The notes under the pieces were generated by a model, which was not told the origin of the DNA, ran no database searches, and saw nothing but the letters and a program-made list of their open reading frames with translations. Of a stretch of 64,000 bases of DNA, positions 19,516-29,105 are shown piece after piece. A program made the translations under genes and the position numbers. Source of the DNA: Paenibacillus sp. oral taxon 786 str. D14 (lineage in GTDB: Bacteria; Bacillota; Bacilli; Paenibacillales; Paenibacillaceae); NCBI RefSeq assembly GCF_000159955.1, contig NZ_GG695971.1:50871-114870 (forward strand), given 5' to 3'. Each line of letters begins with the position of its first letter. Position 1 is the first letter of the stretch.

Positions 19516-20883
19516 ATGATGGGAAGAAAAAAAGTTTGGGCGCTGGGCTTGGCCATGGCACTCCTTCTCGCACTTCTGAACGGCTGCTCATCCGGAGGGA
19601 ACGAGGCGGCAAACAACACCTCCACTTCAGTCAATAACGGATCAAGCGAGAATGCCGGGGATACGGGGAATCCGGTGACCTTGCGTTTCAGCTGGTGGGG
19701 CGGCGAGGATCGTCATGCGGCTACGCTGGAGGTGATCGAGGCGTATAAGAAAATCGCGCCCAATGTCACCATCGAGGCGGAATATCAGGGCTTTGACGGA
19801 TACGAGCAAAAGATCAAAACCCAGCTGACCAGCGGCACTTCGGCTGACATCATGCAGCTCGACCTGCCGTGGGTCCAGGAGCTGGTGACGAAAGGCGACT
19901 TCTTCGTCGATCTGAAGACGGTGGGAGATTTCGATGCCACGGGGTTCGATCCGACGTTCCTGGACAACTTCGGCGTTTATGACGGCAAGCTGGTGGCAGT
20001 GCCAACCGGCGTTAACGCCTACTGCTTGATCATCAACAAGACGCTGGCCGATCAGTTAGGCATCCCGACGGACATTCAATGGGATTGGGATACGCTTTAC
20101 GAGCAAGGCAAAAAGCTGCATGAAGCCGACAGCGGTAAATACCTGCTGCTGGCCGACCACGCGGCGTTAACCCAGGATTTCCGGACGATGCTGAAGCAGC
20201 GTACGGGCGAGCAATGGATCAAAGAGGACTATACCGTAGGCTTTACGAAGGAAGATGCGGTAGCCAGCTTCGAGTGGCTGCAGAAGGCGATGGAAGCGGG
20301 GGTGTACCAGCCGCTGGGTGAAGCCGACCTGTTCTTCGGGAAGCTCGATCAGAACCCGAAATGGATCAATCAAGAAATGCCGATGACCACGTCGATGAGC
20401 AGCACGCTGCCCACGTTGAAGACGGTACTGCCGGAAGGAACTGAAATTGTAACGGCGCTCCCGGCGATCGCCAAGGATGCCAAAAACACCGGCGTCGTCG
20501 TCCGTCCGTCGCAGCTGTTCGCGGTCAGCCAAAAAAGCCAACATCAAGAAGAAGCCGTGAAGTTCCTCAACTGGTTGATGAACGATCCAGAAGCGGCGGT
20601 GATCCTGGGCAGTGTCCGTTCGATTCCGCCTGTGAAGTCGTCGCAGCAAGCTGCCGTGGAAGCCGGCAAAATCGATCCGGCGATTACGAATGCGGTGGAG
20701 CTGGGGCTCGAGAACGCGGGTCTCGTGGACAACAGCATCTCTAACAACTCGGAGGTTGCAAAAATCCTTGAGGACGTCATTCAGAAGGTCAGCTATAACA
20801 AAGCCACGCCGGAGCAGGCCGCCGACGAGCTGATCGCCAGCTTAACGTCCAAATTGGCCGAAATTAAAGACCGTACTCAATAA
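19516..20883 (+). CDS. Sugar ABC transporter substrate-binding lipoprotein
   Basis: This is an extracellular binding protein of the CUT1 (MalE-like) group. The signal peptide ends in the lipobox LLNGC, and a Ser/Asn/Gly-rich tether precedes the mature domain. The core starts TLRFSWWGGEDRH, typical for CUT1 proteins. The ATG follows AAGGGGG by six bases. It is 455 residues long. It heads an operon with two permeases 35 bp and 1 bp apart. There is no ATPase gene; in CUT1 systems a shared MsmX-type ATPase encoded elsewhere normally serves. Confidence 0.93.
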   Translation: MMGRKKVWALGLAMALLLALLNGCSSGGNEAANNTSTSVNNGSSENAGDTGNPVTLRFSWWGGEDRHAATLEVIEAYKKIAPNVTIEAEYQGFDGYEQKIKTQLTSGTSADIMQLDLPWVQELVTKGDFFVDLKTVGDFDATGFDPTFLDNFGVYDGKLVAVPTGVNAYCLIINKTLADQLGIPTDIQWDWDTLYEQGKKLHEADSGKYLLLADHAALTQDFRTMLKQRTGEQWIKEDYTVGFTKEDAVASFEWLQKAMEAGVYQPLGEADLFFGKLDQNPKWINQEMPMTTSMSSTLPTLKTVLPEGTEIVTALPAIAKDAKNTGVVVRPSQLFAVSQKSQHQEEAVKFLNWLMNDPEAAVILGSVRSIPPVKSSQQAAVEAGKIDPAITNAVELGLENAGLVDNSISNNSEVAKILEDVIQKVSYNKATPEQAADELIASLTSKLAEIKDRTQ

Positions 20884-20918
20884 ACAGGTCGTAAGCGGTA
20901 GGAGGGAGAGGGTCCGTC

Positions 20919-21809
20919 ATGATTAAACGCAAGCGGAACTATCAGTATGTCGGACTGCTGTACATTTCGCCATGGATCATCGGGTTATTGCTGTTCCAGT
21001 TGTATCCGTTCTTGTCTTCGTTTTATTACTCGTTTACGAATTACAACATGGTTAGCGCCCCGACATGGACGGGTTGGGACAATTACGTCAAAATTTTTAC
21101 GGGGGACCCGGAGTTTTACCAGTCCCTGAAGGTCACTGGCATATACGTGGTGCTGGCCGTTCCGGTCAAGCTCGCCTTCGCCTTGTTTATCGCCATGCTG
21201 CTAAGCGCGAAGCTGAAGGGCATCAACTTCTTCCGCACGGTGTATTATCTCCCCTCCATCCTGGGGGGGAGCGTGGCGATCTCCGTCCTCTGGCGTTTCC
21301 TGTTCATGAAGGAAGGGGTCGTGAACGCCATGTTGGCCCGGCTCCATCTCGGTCCGGTCGATTGGCTGGGCAGCCCGGATGTGGCCCTGTATACGCTGGG
21401 CTTGCTGACCGTGTGGCAGTTCGGCTCTTCGATGGTGTTATTTTTGGCCGGTCTTCAGCAAATTCCGAGCGAACTGTATGAGGCCGGATCGATTGACGGC
21501 GCCTCCAAAACGCGAATGTTCTTCAAAATCACCATTCCGCTCCTGACGCCTATCGTCTTGTTCAACCTGGTGATGCAGATGGTCAATGCGTTCCAGGAGT
21601 TCACCGGTGCCTTTGTCATTACCGGAGGGGGACCGCTGAAATCGACTTATCTGTACGCGTTGAAGCTGTACGAAGAAGCTTTTACTTTCTTCAACATGGG
21701 TTATGCGTCGGCGTTGTCCTGGGTGCTGTTCGTGATCATCATGGGCGTGACGGCGGTTATTTTCAAGAGCTCGGGCAGCTGGGTGCATTATGAGGATGGG
21801 GGGCGATGA
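20919..21809 (+). CDS. Sugar ABC transporter permease (MalF-like)
   Basis: This is an inner-membrane subunit with six predicted helices. The cytoplasmic EAA loop that docks the ATPase reads ELYEAGSIDGASKTRMFFKITIP. The ATG follows GGAGGGAG. At 296 residues it is the usual CUT1 size. It is coupled to the binding protein upstream and the second permease downstream. Confidence 0.94.
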   Translation: MIKRKRNYQYVGLLYISPWIIGLLLFQLYPFLSSFYYSFTNYNMVSAPTWTGWDNYVKIFTGDPEFYQSLKVTGIYVVLAVPVKLAFALFIAMLLSAKLKGINFFRTVYYLPSILGGSVAISVLWRFLFMKEGVVNAMLARLHLGPVDWLGSPDVALYTLGLLTVWQFGSSMVLFLAGLQQIPSELYEAGSIDGASKTRMFFKITIPLLTPIVLFNLVMQMVNAFQEFTGAFVITGGGPLKSTYLYALKLYEEAFTFFNMGYASALSWVLFVIIMGVTAVIFKSSGSWVHYEDGGR

Positions 21810-21810
21810 C

Positions 21811-22656
21811 ATGAGAGCAGGCGTTAGTTTGAAAAAAACATGGGCGAACTACCTCTTTCTGATCGTGCTCGGTTTCATCATGGTGTATCCGCTGCTGTGG
21901 TTGTTCGCTTCTTCGTTCAAGACCAATGCGGACATCTTTGGCTCAACGAAGCTGCTGCCAAGCAGCTACGTGTGGGATGCCTACTCACTGGGCTGGCAGG
22001 GCACGGGCCAATACGGGTTCCAGGACTTCTTCGTGAACACGTTTATCTTGGTCGTGCCAACTGTGTTGTTTACGATCCTCTCCAGCGTGTTGGTGGCGTA
22101 CGGGTTCGCCCGGTTTCATTTCCCATTGAAGACATTGCTGTTCTCCATCATGATCGCCACCTTGATGCTGCCCAACGCTTCGATCATGATTCCCCGGTAC
22201 ATTTTGTTTAATAAGCTAGGGTGGCTGGATTCGTACCTGCCGTTTATCATCCCGGCGGCCTTCGCCACCGGCGCGTTCTTCGTCTACCTGATGATCCAGT
22301 TCATCCGCGGCTTGCCTCGGGATCTGGACGAAGCGGCGACGATCGACGGGTGCAACTCGTTTACGGTGTTGACCCGGGTGCTGCTGCCGCTGTGCAAACC
22401 GGCGATCTTCTCGGTGGGGATTTTCCAGTTCATGTGGACGTGGAACGACTTCTTCAACTCGATTATCTACATCAGCAGCGTGCGGAAGTTCACCGTGTCG
22501 CTGGGGCTGCGCTTGTCGCTGGACGCCTCGTCCGCGGTCTCCTGGAACCAGGTCATCGCGATGTCGGTCGTCAGCATCGTACCGTGCATTCTGCTGTTCT
22601 TCCTAGCTCAGAAATACTTCGTTGAGGGGATTTCGACAACGGGGTTGAAGGGGTAA
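21811..22656 (+). CDS. Sugar ABC transporter permease (MalG-like)
   Basis: This is the second membrane subunit. Its EAA loop reads DLDEAATIDGCNSFTVLTRVLLP and the C-terminus GISTTGLKG is characteristic of this subunit. The ATG at 21811 is used, just after GGGGGG and 1 bp past the previous stop; an in-frame ATG at 21790 would overlap that gene. It ends the operon at 22656. Confidence 0.94.
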   Translation: MRAGVSLKKTWANYLFLIVLGFIMVYPLLWLFASSFKTNADIFGSTKLLPSSYVWDAYSLGWQGTGQYGFQDFFVNTFILVVPTVLFTILSSVLVAYGFARFHFPLKTLLFSIMIATLMLPNASIMIPRYILFNKLGWLDSYLPFIIPAAFATGAFFVYLMIQFIRGLPRDLDEAATIDGCNSFTVLTRVLLPLCKPAIFSVGIFQFMWTWNDFFNSIIYISSVRKFTVSLGLRLSLDASSAVSWNQVIAMSVVSIVPCILLFFLAQKYFVEGISTTGLKG

Positions 22657-22664
22657 AAAATAAA

Positions 22665-22698
22665 ATCCCCTCCGTCCAAAACCGGAGGGGATAATGAC
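22665..22698. terminator. Convergent terminator
   Basis: ATCCCCTCCG pairs perfectly with CGGAGGGGAT across eight bases. The T-rich side (TTTTATTTTTT) is on the minus strand, but the stem serves both converging units. Confidence 0.8.
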
Positions 22699-23270
22699 TT
22701 ATTTAAAGAAGTTCGGCAAATACTCTTTGTTCGCTTCCAGCATTTCATCGAGCAACTTGATGGCGACGCCGACGGATGGAACCAGCGGGGTGACCACGCA
22801 GTTAACCTCGATGCTGGCGTCGTCCGGTAGAAAATCGAGGATGCCATTGTTAGCCACGTTCATCGTCTGAATTTCGTTCTTACCGTTATACAGCGAACAC
22901 ATCAGGTTTACCGCGGCCTCCGAGTAGTAAGCACCGCCGCGTTGCTCCAGCTGCTTCGGCTTCTCCTTCAGCTCGACATCGCTGTAGAGCTTGAACCGCT
23001 CTTCTTCAACGCGCTTGACGACCTCGGCGCGGTTTTCCCCTTTCTTCAGAGATTCCAACTGCTCCTCGAGCATTTCGTCCGTCATGTAAAAATACTTCAA
23101 CCAGTGCAGGTGATTCAGGCCAACGAATTCCGCATACACCCGGTCCGGGGTCACGCCGTACTTACTGGATACTCGCTTGATTAAGCCGATTGGAGCGTTA
23201 CAAAGGCCGATGCTCTTCACGGGACACGGGTTGCAGCTGGCCGCGTTCGTGCCGGTGCCGCAAATCAGGG
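22699..23270 (-). pseudogene. 3' remnant of a GH4 6-phospho-beta-glucosidase-type gene
   Basis: The last roughly 180 codons of a GH4 enzyme remain, from GLCNAPIG (the Cys-Asn signature of 6-phospho-beta-glucosidases) through FVGLNHLHWLKYF to the natural C-terminus LPNFFK. The Rossmann domain, about 200 residues, is missing, and the few codons before the motif (around 23230-23270) are garbled. No start or ribosome site precedes it. It still keeps its terminator, which suggests fairly recent decay. Confidence 0.8.
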
Positions 23271-23335
23271 TTGTCAGAGGAAGGAGTTGGGGATTTACGG
23301 CTGTCCTATGTAATGTAAGATCACATCTAAAAAAT

Positions 23336-23392
23336 GAAAAACCAGCCCGTATCTCGCCGTGCTTGGCGGATCAGGGCTGGCTGGTTATCCAT
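23336..23392 (-). terminator. Terminator of the small hypothetical gene
   Basis: Read on the minus strand, AACCAGCCAGCCC pairs with GGGCTGGTT around an inner GCC/GGC loop and is followed by TTTTCATTTTTT. Confidence 0.75.
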
Positions 23393-23393
23393 T

Positions 23394-23603
23394 TTAAACG
23401 GTGGGATAGGGGGGCGGGGTCATAAATCCGTCGATTTCGAGCGCTTTTTTCTCGATCTCCTCCCGGGTTAAGATGCCCTTCTCTATAAGCAACTCCATGA
23501 TGGCGCTTAAGGTCACGAGCTGGTGATAATGCTCTTCCTTCATATCCGCCAGCTTGGCGAGCACATTCACTTCGTTCATCGGCGTGGAATAATAGGAATC
23601 CAT
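23394..23603 (-). CDS. Small protein of unknown function (69 residues)
   Basis: The family is not recognised. The start is fixed by a perfect AAGGAGGT six bases before the ATG. It is mostly helical, with a conserved-looking core LAKLADMKEEHYHQLVTLSAIMELLIEKGILTREEIEKKA (coordinates about 23415-23560) and a Pro-rich tail TPPPYPTV. It has no signal peptide or membrane segment. The ILTREEI pattern resembles a short helix cap seen in many unrelated small proteins, so it gives no function. It is monocistronic with its own terminator. Confidence 0.7.
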   Translation of the reverse strand: MDSYYSTPMNEVNVLAKLADMKEEHYHQLVTLSAIMELLIEKGILTREEIEKKALEIDGFMTPPPYPTV

Positions 23604-24007
23604 CTGATTACCTCCTTCAGGCAGCCGTGCAAGGCACACGGTTGAATGATTTTTCTTTTGGTCTGCGATGGGTAAAGCCCACGGGATGTGGGTAAAATTG
23701 CCGTTTTTTCCCTGATAGAAATCTGCTTCTAAACCATCAAAATATGGTAAAATAAATCTATCAATCTATCGCATTAATATAGTGTAGTCATGGGCAAGGT
23801 CAAACATTCCAGTTTTCAGAAAAAAAAGCGGTAAACTTCTCAAATTTCAGGCAACCTATCTTCGGTTCATGACGTTAATAAAATTAAGGATACGCATGAA
23901 TATGGCTTTGCTGTATTGGCATAAAGTTGAAGGGGATCTTTGCCTGGGGCAGATGGCATGTCGATGCCAGGCCTTTTGGGAAGGCATGATGGAGGGGGAG
24001 AATAGAG
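23604..24007. other. 404-bp intergenic region before htrA
   Basis: On the minus strand the leader of the small gene contains a hairpin CCCAC-ATCCC-GTGGG (about 23675-23692) and another near 23627-23641 just before the ribosome site. On the plus strand it is AT-rich with several TAAAAT/TAAATC boxes near 23745-23765 that could serve as -10 elements for either gene. I see no coding frame. Confidence 0.4.
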
Positions 24008-25276
24008 ATGGGATGGTTTGACGATGACTTTTATTCCACCAAGGTTCCGGGGCGTATGCGCTTGTCCGAAGGCGGCAGCTTGCGGCGTTGGCGCGGTAGG
24101 CCGCGTAGGCATCGCCTGGAGCTGTCCACGCTGCAGATCTCTTTAATCTCTTCCGTTCTTAGTGCGGTAGTGGCCGTGCTGTTATTCAGTTTCATTACGG
24201 GGCTTCCTTCTTCATCGAACCGCCATGTTGCAACCAGCAGTGCGGTGTTGCTCTCGGATGCCGGCGATCCTTATGACCGGATCAGCGCGGCGGCGGCCAA
24301 AGTGGCGCCCGCTGTGGTGAGCATCCTCAATCATGGGGAGCTGTCGGATGGCGATCCGGAGCAGGCGGCGCTGGGTTCGGGTGTGATTTTTAAGAAGGAG
24401 AAAGGAAAGGCCTTCATTATAACGAATACGCATGTCATTAGCGGTGCAAGCGATCTGGAAATTGTGACGAGCGACGGAGCCTCGCGTAAGGCAGAAGTTG
24501 TCGGACAGGATTCGATCAACGATATTGCGGTGCTGGCCATCGACGGACAAGGCATCGATACGGTGATCGAGCTAGGTGATTCGAAGAAGCTGCGGGCCGG
24601 AGAAACGGTCATTGCCGTCGGCAATCCGCTGGGCCTTGGAGGGACGCTGACCTCCGGGATCGTGAGCTATACCAGCCGGATGATTCCGGTGTCGCTGAAC
24701 CAGGATGGCGTGTACGACTGGGAGCAGGAAGTGATCCAGACGGACGCGGCGATTAATGAGGGGAACAGCGGCGGAGCGCTGGTTGATTTGAACGGCCGGC
24801 TGATCGGCATCAATACGATGAAGATTTCCGATACGGGCGTTGAGGGATTGGGTTTCGCCATCCCGGTGAATGAAGTGATGAAGACGGTCGACGATTTGCT
24901 CCTGCACGGCAAGGTAGTTCGTCCTTATATGGGCGTGTACACGTTGGACCTCAACAACCGCTATTCTCCGATCACTGACGAACAGCGTGAGGATCTCAAC
25001 CTGCCGAACCATGTCACCGCAGGGGTGATCGTCTTGGAGGCCCATGGCCCAGCGCTGAAAGCGGGACTGAAATTAAACGATGTCATTACCCAGCTCGACA
25101 AGCAACCGATCAAATCGACGTTGGAATTGCGCCGGTACTTGTATGAGCATAAGAAGGTCGGGGATGAGTTGGAGGTTACGTACTACCGTGACGGCAAGCT
25201 GGAGAAAGTGACCTTGGAGCTGACCGATAAGCCGTCGGAGGCGGAAATCGAACAAGGGTTAGACGATAACGAATAA
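24008..25276 (+). CDS. htrA: HtrA-type serine protease (S1C) with PDZ domain
   Basis: This is a membrane-anchored chaperone-protease for misfolded envelope proteins. A basic cytoplasmic start is followed by one membrane helix (about 45-65). The trypsin-like domain has the triad His142 (TNTHVISGA), Asp172 (NDIAVLAI) and Ser254 (NEGNSGGAL), and one PDZ domain occupies about 310-405. It has 422 residues and an acidic C-terminus. The strong site GGAGGGGGAG precedes the ATG. In B. subtilis and relatives this gene (yycK/htrC) follows walJ. Here it is displaced, but it is still followed, after glpD and the SLH/CAP gene, by the yyzF-like gene and rlmH. Confidence 0.95.
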   Translation: MGWFDDDFYSTKVPGRMRLSEGGSLRRWRGRPRRHRLELSTLQISLISSVLSAVVAVLLFSFITGLPSSSNRHVATSSAVLLSDAGDPYDRISAAAAKVAPAVVSILNHGELSDGDPEQAALGSGVIFKKEKGKAFIITNTHVISGASDLEIVTSDGASRKAEVVGQDSINDIAVLAIDGQGIDTVIELGDSKKLRAGETVIAVGNPLGLGGTLTSGIVSYTSRMIPVSLNQDGVYDWEQEVIQTDAAINEGNSGGALVDLNGRLIGINTMKISDTGVEGLGFAIPVNEVMKTVDDLLLHGKVVRPYMGVYTLDLNNRYSPITDEQREDLNLPNHVTAGVIVLEAHGPALKAGLKLNDVITQLDKQPIKSTLELRRYLYEHKKVGDELEVTYYRDGKLEKVTLELTDKPSEAEIEQGLDDNE

Positions 25277-25290
25277 ACATATTCCATGGA

Positions 25291-25355
25291 GAGATTCCGA
25301 AGTCATGACAGACGTAGATAGAAGCGACTGGAGTGGGGGAGGAGTCTCTTTTTTT
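25291..25355 (+). terminator. htrA terminator
   Basis: GAGATTCC pairs with GGAGTCTC (one T-G wobble) over a 42-nt loop, followed by seven T. The loop is long, so confidence is moderate. Confidence 0.55.
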
Positions 25356-25379
25356 GCGGGGAGCTGAAGGAGGATGGAG

Positions 25380-27077
25380 ATGAACGGAACCAATTCGTTT
25401 TCGGGTAAGGATCGGCGTCACCTGTTGGAGCAAATGGCCAATCCGGCTGAGCCGCTGGACCTATTGGTCGTGGGCGGCGGGATTACCGGGGCTGGAATCG
25501 CCCTCGATGCGGCGGCGCGGGGGATGCGGGTGGGTCTTGTGGAGATGCAGGACTTTGCCGCGGGAACATCAAGCCGTTCGACGAAGCTAGTCCATGGCGG
25601 CTTGCGTTACCTGAAGCAACTGGAGATCGGCGTTGTGGCGGAGGTAGGGCGCGAGCGGGCGATCGTCTACGAGAACGGCCCGCATGTGACAACGCCGGAA
25701 TGGATGCTGCTGCCGATTTATCGGGGCGGGACGTTTGGCCGGTTCAGCACGTCGCTGGGGTTGCGCGTGTACGACTTCCTCGCGGGGGTGAAGCGCGGGG
25801 AGCGGCGCAGCATGCTGTCGGCGGCGGAGACGCTGGCGAAAGAGCCGCTGCTGAAGCAAGACGGTCTGCTGGGCGGCGGGTACTATGTGGAGTACCGTAC
25901 GGACGACGCCCGTCTAACCCTTGAAGTGCTCAAGGAAGCAGCGGCCCGTGGGGCGATGCCGGTCAACTATACCAAGGTGACCGGGTTTCGGTACGAAGGC
26001 GCGCAGCTGGTGGGCGCTGAGGTGACGGATCTGGCCGAGGGGCGGACATATGAGTTGCGCGCCCGGAAGATCGTCAATGCGGCGGGCCCGTGGGTGGATG
26101 CGCTGCGCGAGATGGACGGGTCAAAGCAGGGCAAAATGCTGCAGCTGACCAAAGGCGTGCACCTGGTGTTCGACCAGGGGCGGTTTCCGTTGCGGCAGGC
26201 GGTTTATTTTGATACGCCGGATGGCCGCATGGTGTTTGCGATTCCGCGCGATGGCAAGACCTACGTGGGCACAACGGACACAGTGTACCACGGCGAGATT
26301 CATCATCCGCGGATGACGGAGGCGGATCGCGATTATATCTTGGGTGCGATTGACGGCATGTTTCCCGGGCTGGCGATCACGGCGGCGGACGTGGAATCCA
26401 GCTGGGCCGGCGTGCGGCCGCTTATCTACGAGGAGGGCAAATCGCCTTCGGAAATTTCCCGCAAGGATGAAATTTGGGAGTCCGCGTCCGGCCTGATCAC
26501 GATCGCTGGCGGCAAGCTGACCGGCTACCGCAAGATGGCGGAGCTGGTCGTGGACCGCGTGGCCGCCAAGCTGATGCGGGAATACGGCCGGAGCTTCACG
26601 CCCTGCGCAACCCGGCTGCTGCCGATCTCCGGCGGGCAGGTGGGCGGCTCGCAGGGACTGCTCGGCTTCGTGGCACGCAAGGCGCTGGAAGCGGCGGAGC
26701 GTGGCATCCCGAAGGATCTTGCCGCTAAATGGGCGGCTAGATATGGATCCAACGTGGACCGGCTGTTGGCTTTGGCCGACGATGCTGCGGCTACGGGCGA
26801 GCCAGCCGACTCGGCCGGTGCAGCCCGGCTCCCGCTGGAGGTAGCTGTTCCGCTGAGGTATGCCCTGGAAGCGGAGATGGCGATGACGCCGGTGGATTTT
26901 TTTGTGCGGAGAACAGGGGCTTTGTTATTTGATATCGCATGGGTGCGGCGGTGGAAGGAGCCGGTCGTCGATGCGATGGCCCGGTATTTCGACTGGCCGG
27001 AGGACGTGAAGCGCCGGCGGGCGGAGGAGCTGGAGCAGGCGTTGACGGAGGCGGTTTTTCCCGTAAGTGAAGAGTAA
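25380..27077 (+). CDS. glpD: Aerobic glycerol-3-phosphate dehydrogenase
   Basis: This is a FAD-dependent, membrane-associated enzyme that oxidises glycerol 3-phosphate to dihydroxyacetone phosphate and feeds electrons to quinone. The FAD-binding motif [22 protein letters not shown] is at residue 25 onward (25452-25520). [15 protein letters not shown], the second dinucleotide motif [15 protein letters not shown] and AGGKLTGYR are all intact. Length is 565. ATG 25380 lies 6 nt after AAGGAGG, whereas the ATG at 25374 abuts it. No glpF or glpK is adjacent and I found no GlpP antiterminator-type leader. Confidence 0.95.
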   Translation: MNGTNSFSGKDRRHLLEQMANPAEPLDLLVVGGGITGAGIALDAAARGMRVGLVEMQDFAAGTSSRSTKLVHGGLRYLKQLEIGVVAEVGRERAIVYENGPHVTTPEWMLLPIYRGGTFGRFSTSLGLRVYDFLAGVKRGERRSMLSAAETLAKEPLLKQDGLLGGGYYVEYRTDDARLTLEVLKEAAARGAMPVNYTKVTGFRYEGAQLVGAEVTDLAEGRTYELRARKIVNAAGPWVDALREMDGSKQGKMLQLTKGVHLVFDQGRFPLRQAVYFDTPDGRMVFAIPRDGKTYVGTTDTVYHGEIHHPRMTEADRDYILGAIDGMFPGLAITAADVESSWAGVRPLIYEEGKSPSEISRKDEIWESASGLITIAGGKLTGYRKMAELVVDRVAAKLMREYGRSFTPCATRLLPISGGQVGGSQGLLGFVARKALEAAERGIPKDLAAKWAARYGSNVDRLLALADDAAATGEPADSAGAARLPLEVAVPLRYALEAEMAMTPVDFFVRRTGALLFDIAWVRRWKEPVVDAMARYFDWPEDVKRRRAEELEQALTEAVFPVSEE

Positions 27078-27175
27078 ATCGTTTATTACAGGTGCAAGGA
27101 TTTTGCCCTCGATCTGTCGAAATACATCCAAGAGAGCAAGCAAAGAGATCGAAGATGGAAAGAGGGCAGGGGTTC

Positions 27176-28597
27176 ATGAAGAATGGATGGAAGCGCGGGA
27201 TTCGCGGATTGGTGATTCTCGCGGGGTTAGGAGCAGCCTGGTTGGCTGCGGGCTCAGCGGTTCAAGCGGCTGCGGTGGACTTTAAGGATGTACCGGCATC
27301 CCATTGGGCTTATGACAAGATCATGTGGGCGAAGAACAACGGTGTGACCGACGGGTATCCGGACGGCACGTTCCGCCCGGCACAGTCGGTGACGGAAGCG
27401 GAGTTTCTGAGCATGCTGGTGCGGGCCTATCCAGAGATCAAGCTGGATAAGGTGAATGAGCAGGAGGCCTGGTATACGCCTTATTACAACTTGGCCTTCG
27501 AATTGGCGTGGCCGGTTAGCGACAAGCCAAATGAGCCGATTACGCGCGGATCGGTGGCTCGGTTGATGGCGGCTTTTTACGGGCAGAGCTTGAGTGAAGA
27601 TGAGGCGGTACAGTGGATCCTTGCTCAAGGCTTGGCCCAAGGGAAGAACGGTGCCGGCGTAGAAGGCTTCGCGCCCAAGGACGCGGTGTCGCGGGCGGAA
27701 GCGCAGACGTTCCTGTATCGGCTCAAGCTGACGCTGCCCAAGGCGACAAGCCCGGATCTGATCAAGCCGGAGATCCAGCTGCAAGGCGTGAGGATCGGCG
27801 ATTCGACGGACCGCGTGATCGAGCTGCTCGGCGAGCCGGCGCGTAAGGATGCGACCAACTACGGACTGGAATGGTACATCTATAATAAGGATTACAAGCA
27901 TTATACGCAGGTTGGCGTAGCGGGCGGCAAGGTCGTTGGCTTGTTTGGCAATCATGACGAGTGGCAGTTTGCTCCCGAGGCCGAGAAAGGGCTGGAGAAG
28001 TTGCGGAGCAGCCTCGCGGCAATCTGGGACAAGAGCGAGCACCCGCCGCGAGAGTATGTGGAGACGTATACGCCGAGAGGGTTGTACATCAATCTGTACC
28101 TGGACAAGCACGAGAAGTACCGCGTGGACGGGGTGCTGCTGATGGACAAGAAGTTTACGGAGAGCCATGTGTACGCCCCGAATACTCCGGAGTCGCTGAA
28201 GGCGACGGAGCGGGAGATTTTTGACCTGACCAATGCGTTTCGTGCGCAACGAGGCTTAGGCGTGCTGAGCTGGAATGAATCGGTGGCTGAGGTGGCTCGC
28301 GCGCATAGTCGGGATATGGCGGAACGGAATTATTTTGAGCATGATAATCCTGAAGGGAAGTCGGCCGGCGACCGCATGATGGCTCGCGGGATTCCGCAGT
28401 TCCGGGCTTGGGGCGAAAATATCGCCGCCGGTTATCTGGATGCGATCGACGGGCACTATGGCTGGCTGAATTCCTGGGGCCACCGGGAGAATATGCTGGA
28501 GCCCGTGTTTACGATGCTGGGTGTTGGTGCGGTAGACGGACTTAGCAGCAGCGATTACAGAACGTACTACACGCAAAACTTCTATACGCCGCTGTAA
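27176..28597 (+). CDS. SLH-domain protein with C-terminal CAP (SCP/PR1) domain
   Basis: This is a secreted, cell-wall-bound protein. The signal peptide starting MKNGWKRGIRGLVILAG and ending near AVQAAA fixes the ATG at 27176 behind GAGGGCAGGGG; an ATG at 27155 would add seven residues. SLH module 1 (FKDVPASHWAYDKI, DGYPDGTFRP) and a weaker second one occupy about 33-185. A CAP-associated N-terminal region (about 205-340, RIGDSTDRVIELLGEP) precedes a YkwD-like CAP domain (about 345-473) with HSRDM, YFEHDNP, GENIA and HRENML. The function of bacterial CAP domains is largely unknown. It is 473 residues. Confidence 0.9.
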   Translation: MKNGWKRGIRGLVILAGLGAAWLAAGSAVQAAAVDFKDVPASHWAYDKIMWAKNNGVTDGYPDGTFRPAQSVTEAEFLSMLVRAYPEIKLDKVNEQEAWYTPYYNLAFELAWPVSDKPNEPITRGSVARLMAAFYGQSLSEDEAVQWILAQGLAQGKNGAGVEGFAPKDAVSRAEAQTFLYRLKLTLPKATSPDLIKPEIQLQGVRIGDSTDRVIELLGEPARKDATNYGLEWYIYNKDYKHYTQVGVAGGKVVGLFGNHDEWQFAPEAEKGLEKLRSSLAAIWDKSEHPPREYVETYTPRGLYINLYLDKHEKYRVDGVLLMDKKFTESHVYAPNTPESLKATEREIFDLTNAFRAQRGLGVLSWNESVAEVARAHSRDMAERNYFEHDNPEGKSAGDRMMARGIPQFRAWGENIAAGYLDAIDGHYGWLNSWGHRENMLEPVFTMLGVGAVDGLSSSDYRTYYTQNFYTPL

Positions 28598-28669
28598 GCT
28601 TGGCTAAGCCTGGCCGGGTCTGCTCGGTTGTCAGAGTAAGATCGTTGGTTTTTTTGGCCAGTAGGGGGA

Positions 28670-28709
28670 GGAACCGCTTGCCGGAAGTGACCGGGGCGGT
28701 TCCTTTTTT
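28670..28709 (+). terminator. Terminator of the SLH/CAP gene
   Basis: GGAACCGC (28670-28677) pairs with GCGGTTCC (28696-28703), followed by six T. Confidence 0.85.
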
Positions 28710-28798
28710 GTACGGAGTATGGTAGAAAAGATAAAGGATAACCTGTTAATACGTAAGTCGGCCGCAGGAGTGCGGTACAGAGAAAGGATGCTTTGACT

Positions 28799-28966
28799 AT
28801 GTACGTCGTTTGCAAAGATCATGTGGAACTGGCCATCGATATGTTCGTGGATGAGTTTGAGGATGCCCCGGATGTGGTCGATTTGGAGCACACCAAGTTT
28901 ATTGATTGGGAGCCGCCGGTAAAATGTCAGGAATGTGATCAGGAGGCGCGGTTTTTGGTGGTGTAG
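28799..28966 (+). CDS. yyzF: CxxH/CxxC small protein (YyzF-like)
   Basis: This 55-residue frame is MYVVCKDHVELAIDMFVDEF at the start and ends with KCQECDQEARFLVV. The paired motifs C-K-D-H and C-Q-E-C give four candidate metal ligands, the pattern that defines the CxxH/CxxC family of Bacillales. AGAAAGGATG precedes the ATG at 28799. The family's usual neighbour is rlmH, which is exactly the case here. Zinc binding is inferred; the function is unknown. Confidence 0.85.
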   Translation: MYVVCKDHVELAIDMFVDEFEDAPDVVDLEHTKFIDWEPPVKCQECDQEARFLVV

Positions 28967-29015
28967 TGCGGGTGCAGATGCAGGTGCGGTACACAACTGA
29001 ATGAGAGACGAAGAA

Positions 29016-29055
29016 CGGGGCGACGGCATGGGATGGCTGGCCCCGCTGTTTTTTT
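29016..29055 (+). terminator. Terminator before rlmH
   Basis: CGGGGC (29016-29021) pairs with GCCCCG (29040-29045), followed by CTGTTTTTTT. Confidence 0.7.
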
Positions 29056-29105
29056 AGATATCAGAAAGTATACACTTCGGACGGACGATAACGGAGGATG
29101 TTACG

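Noticed and set aside
27254..28249. 331-codon minus-strand open frame in the SLH/CAP gene
   Set aside because: It is an antisense shadow of a gene with recognisable domains, with no start signal.
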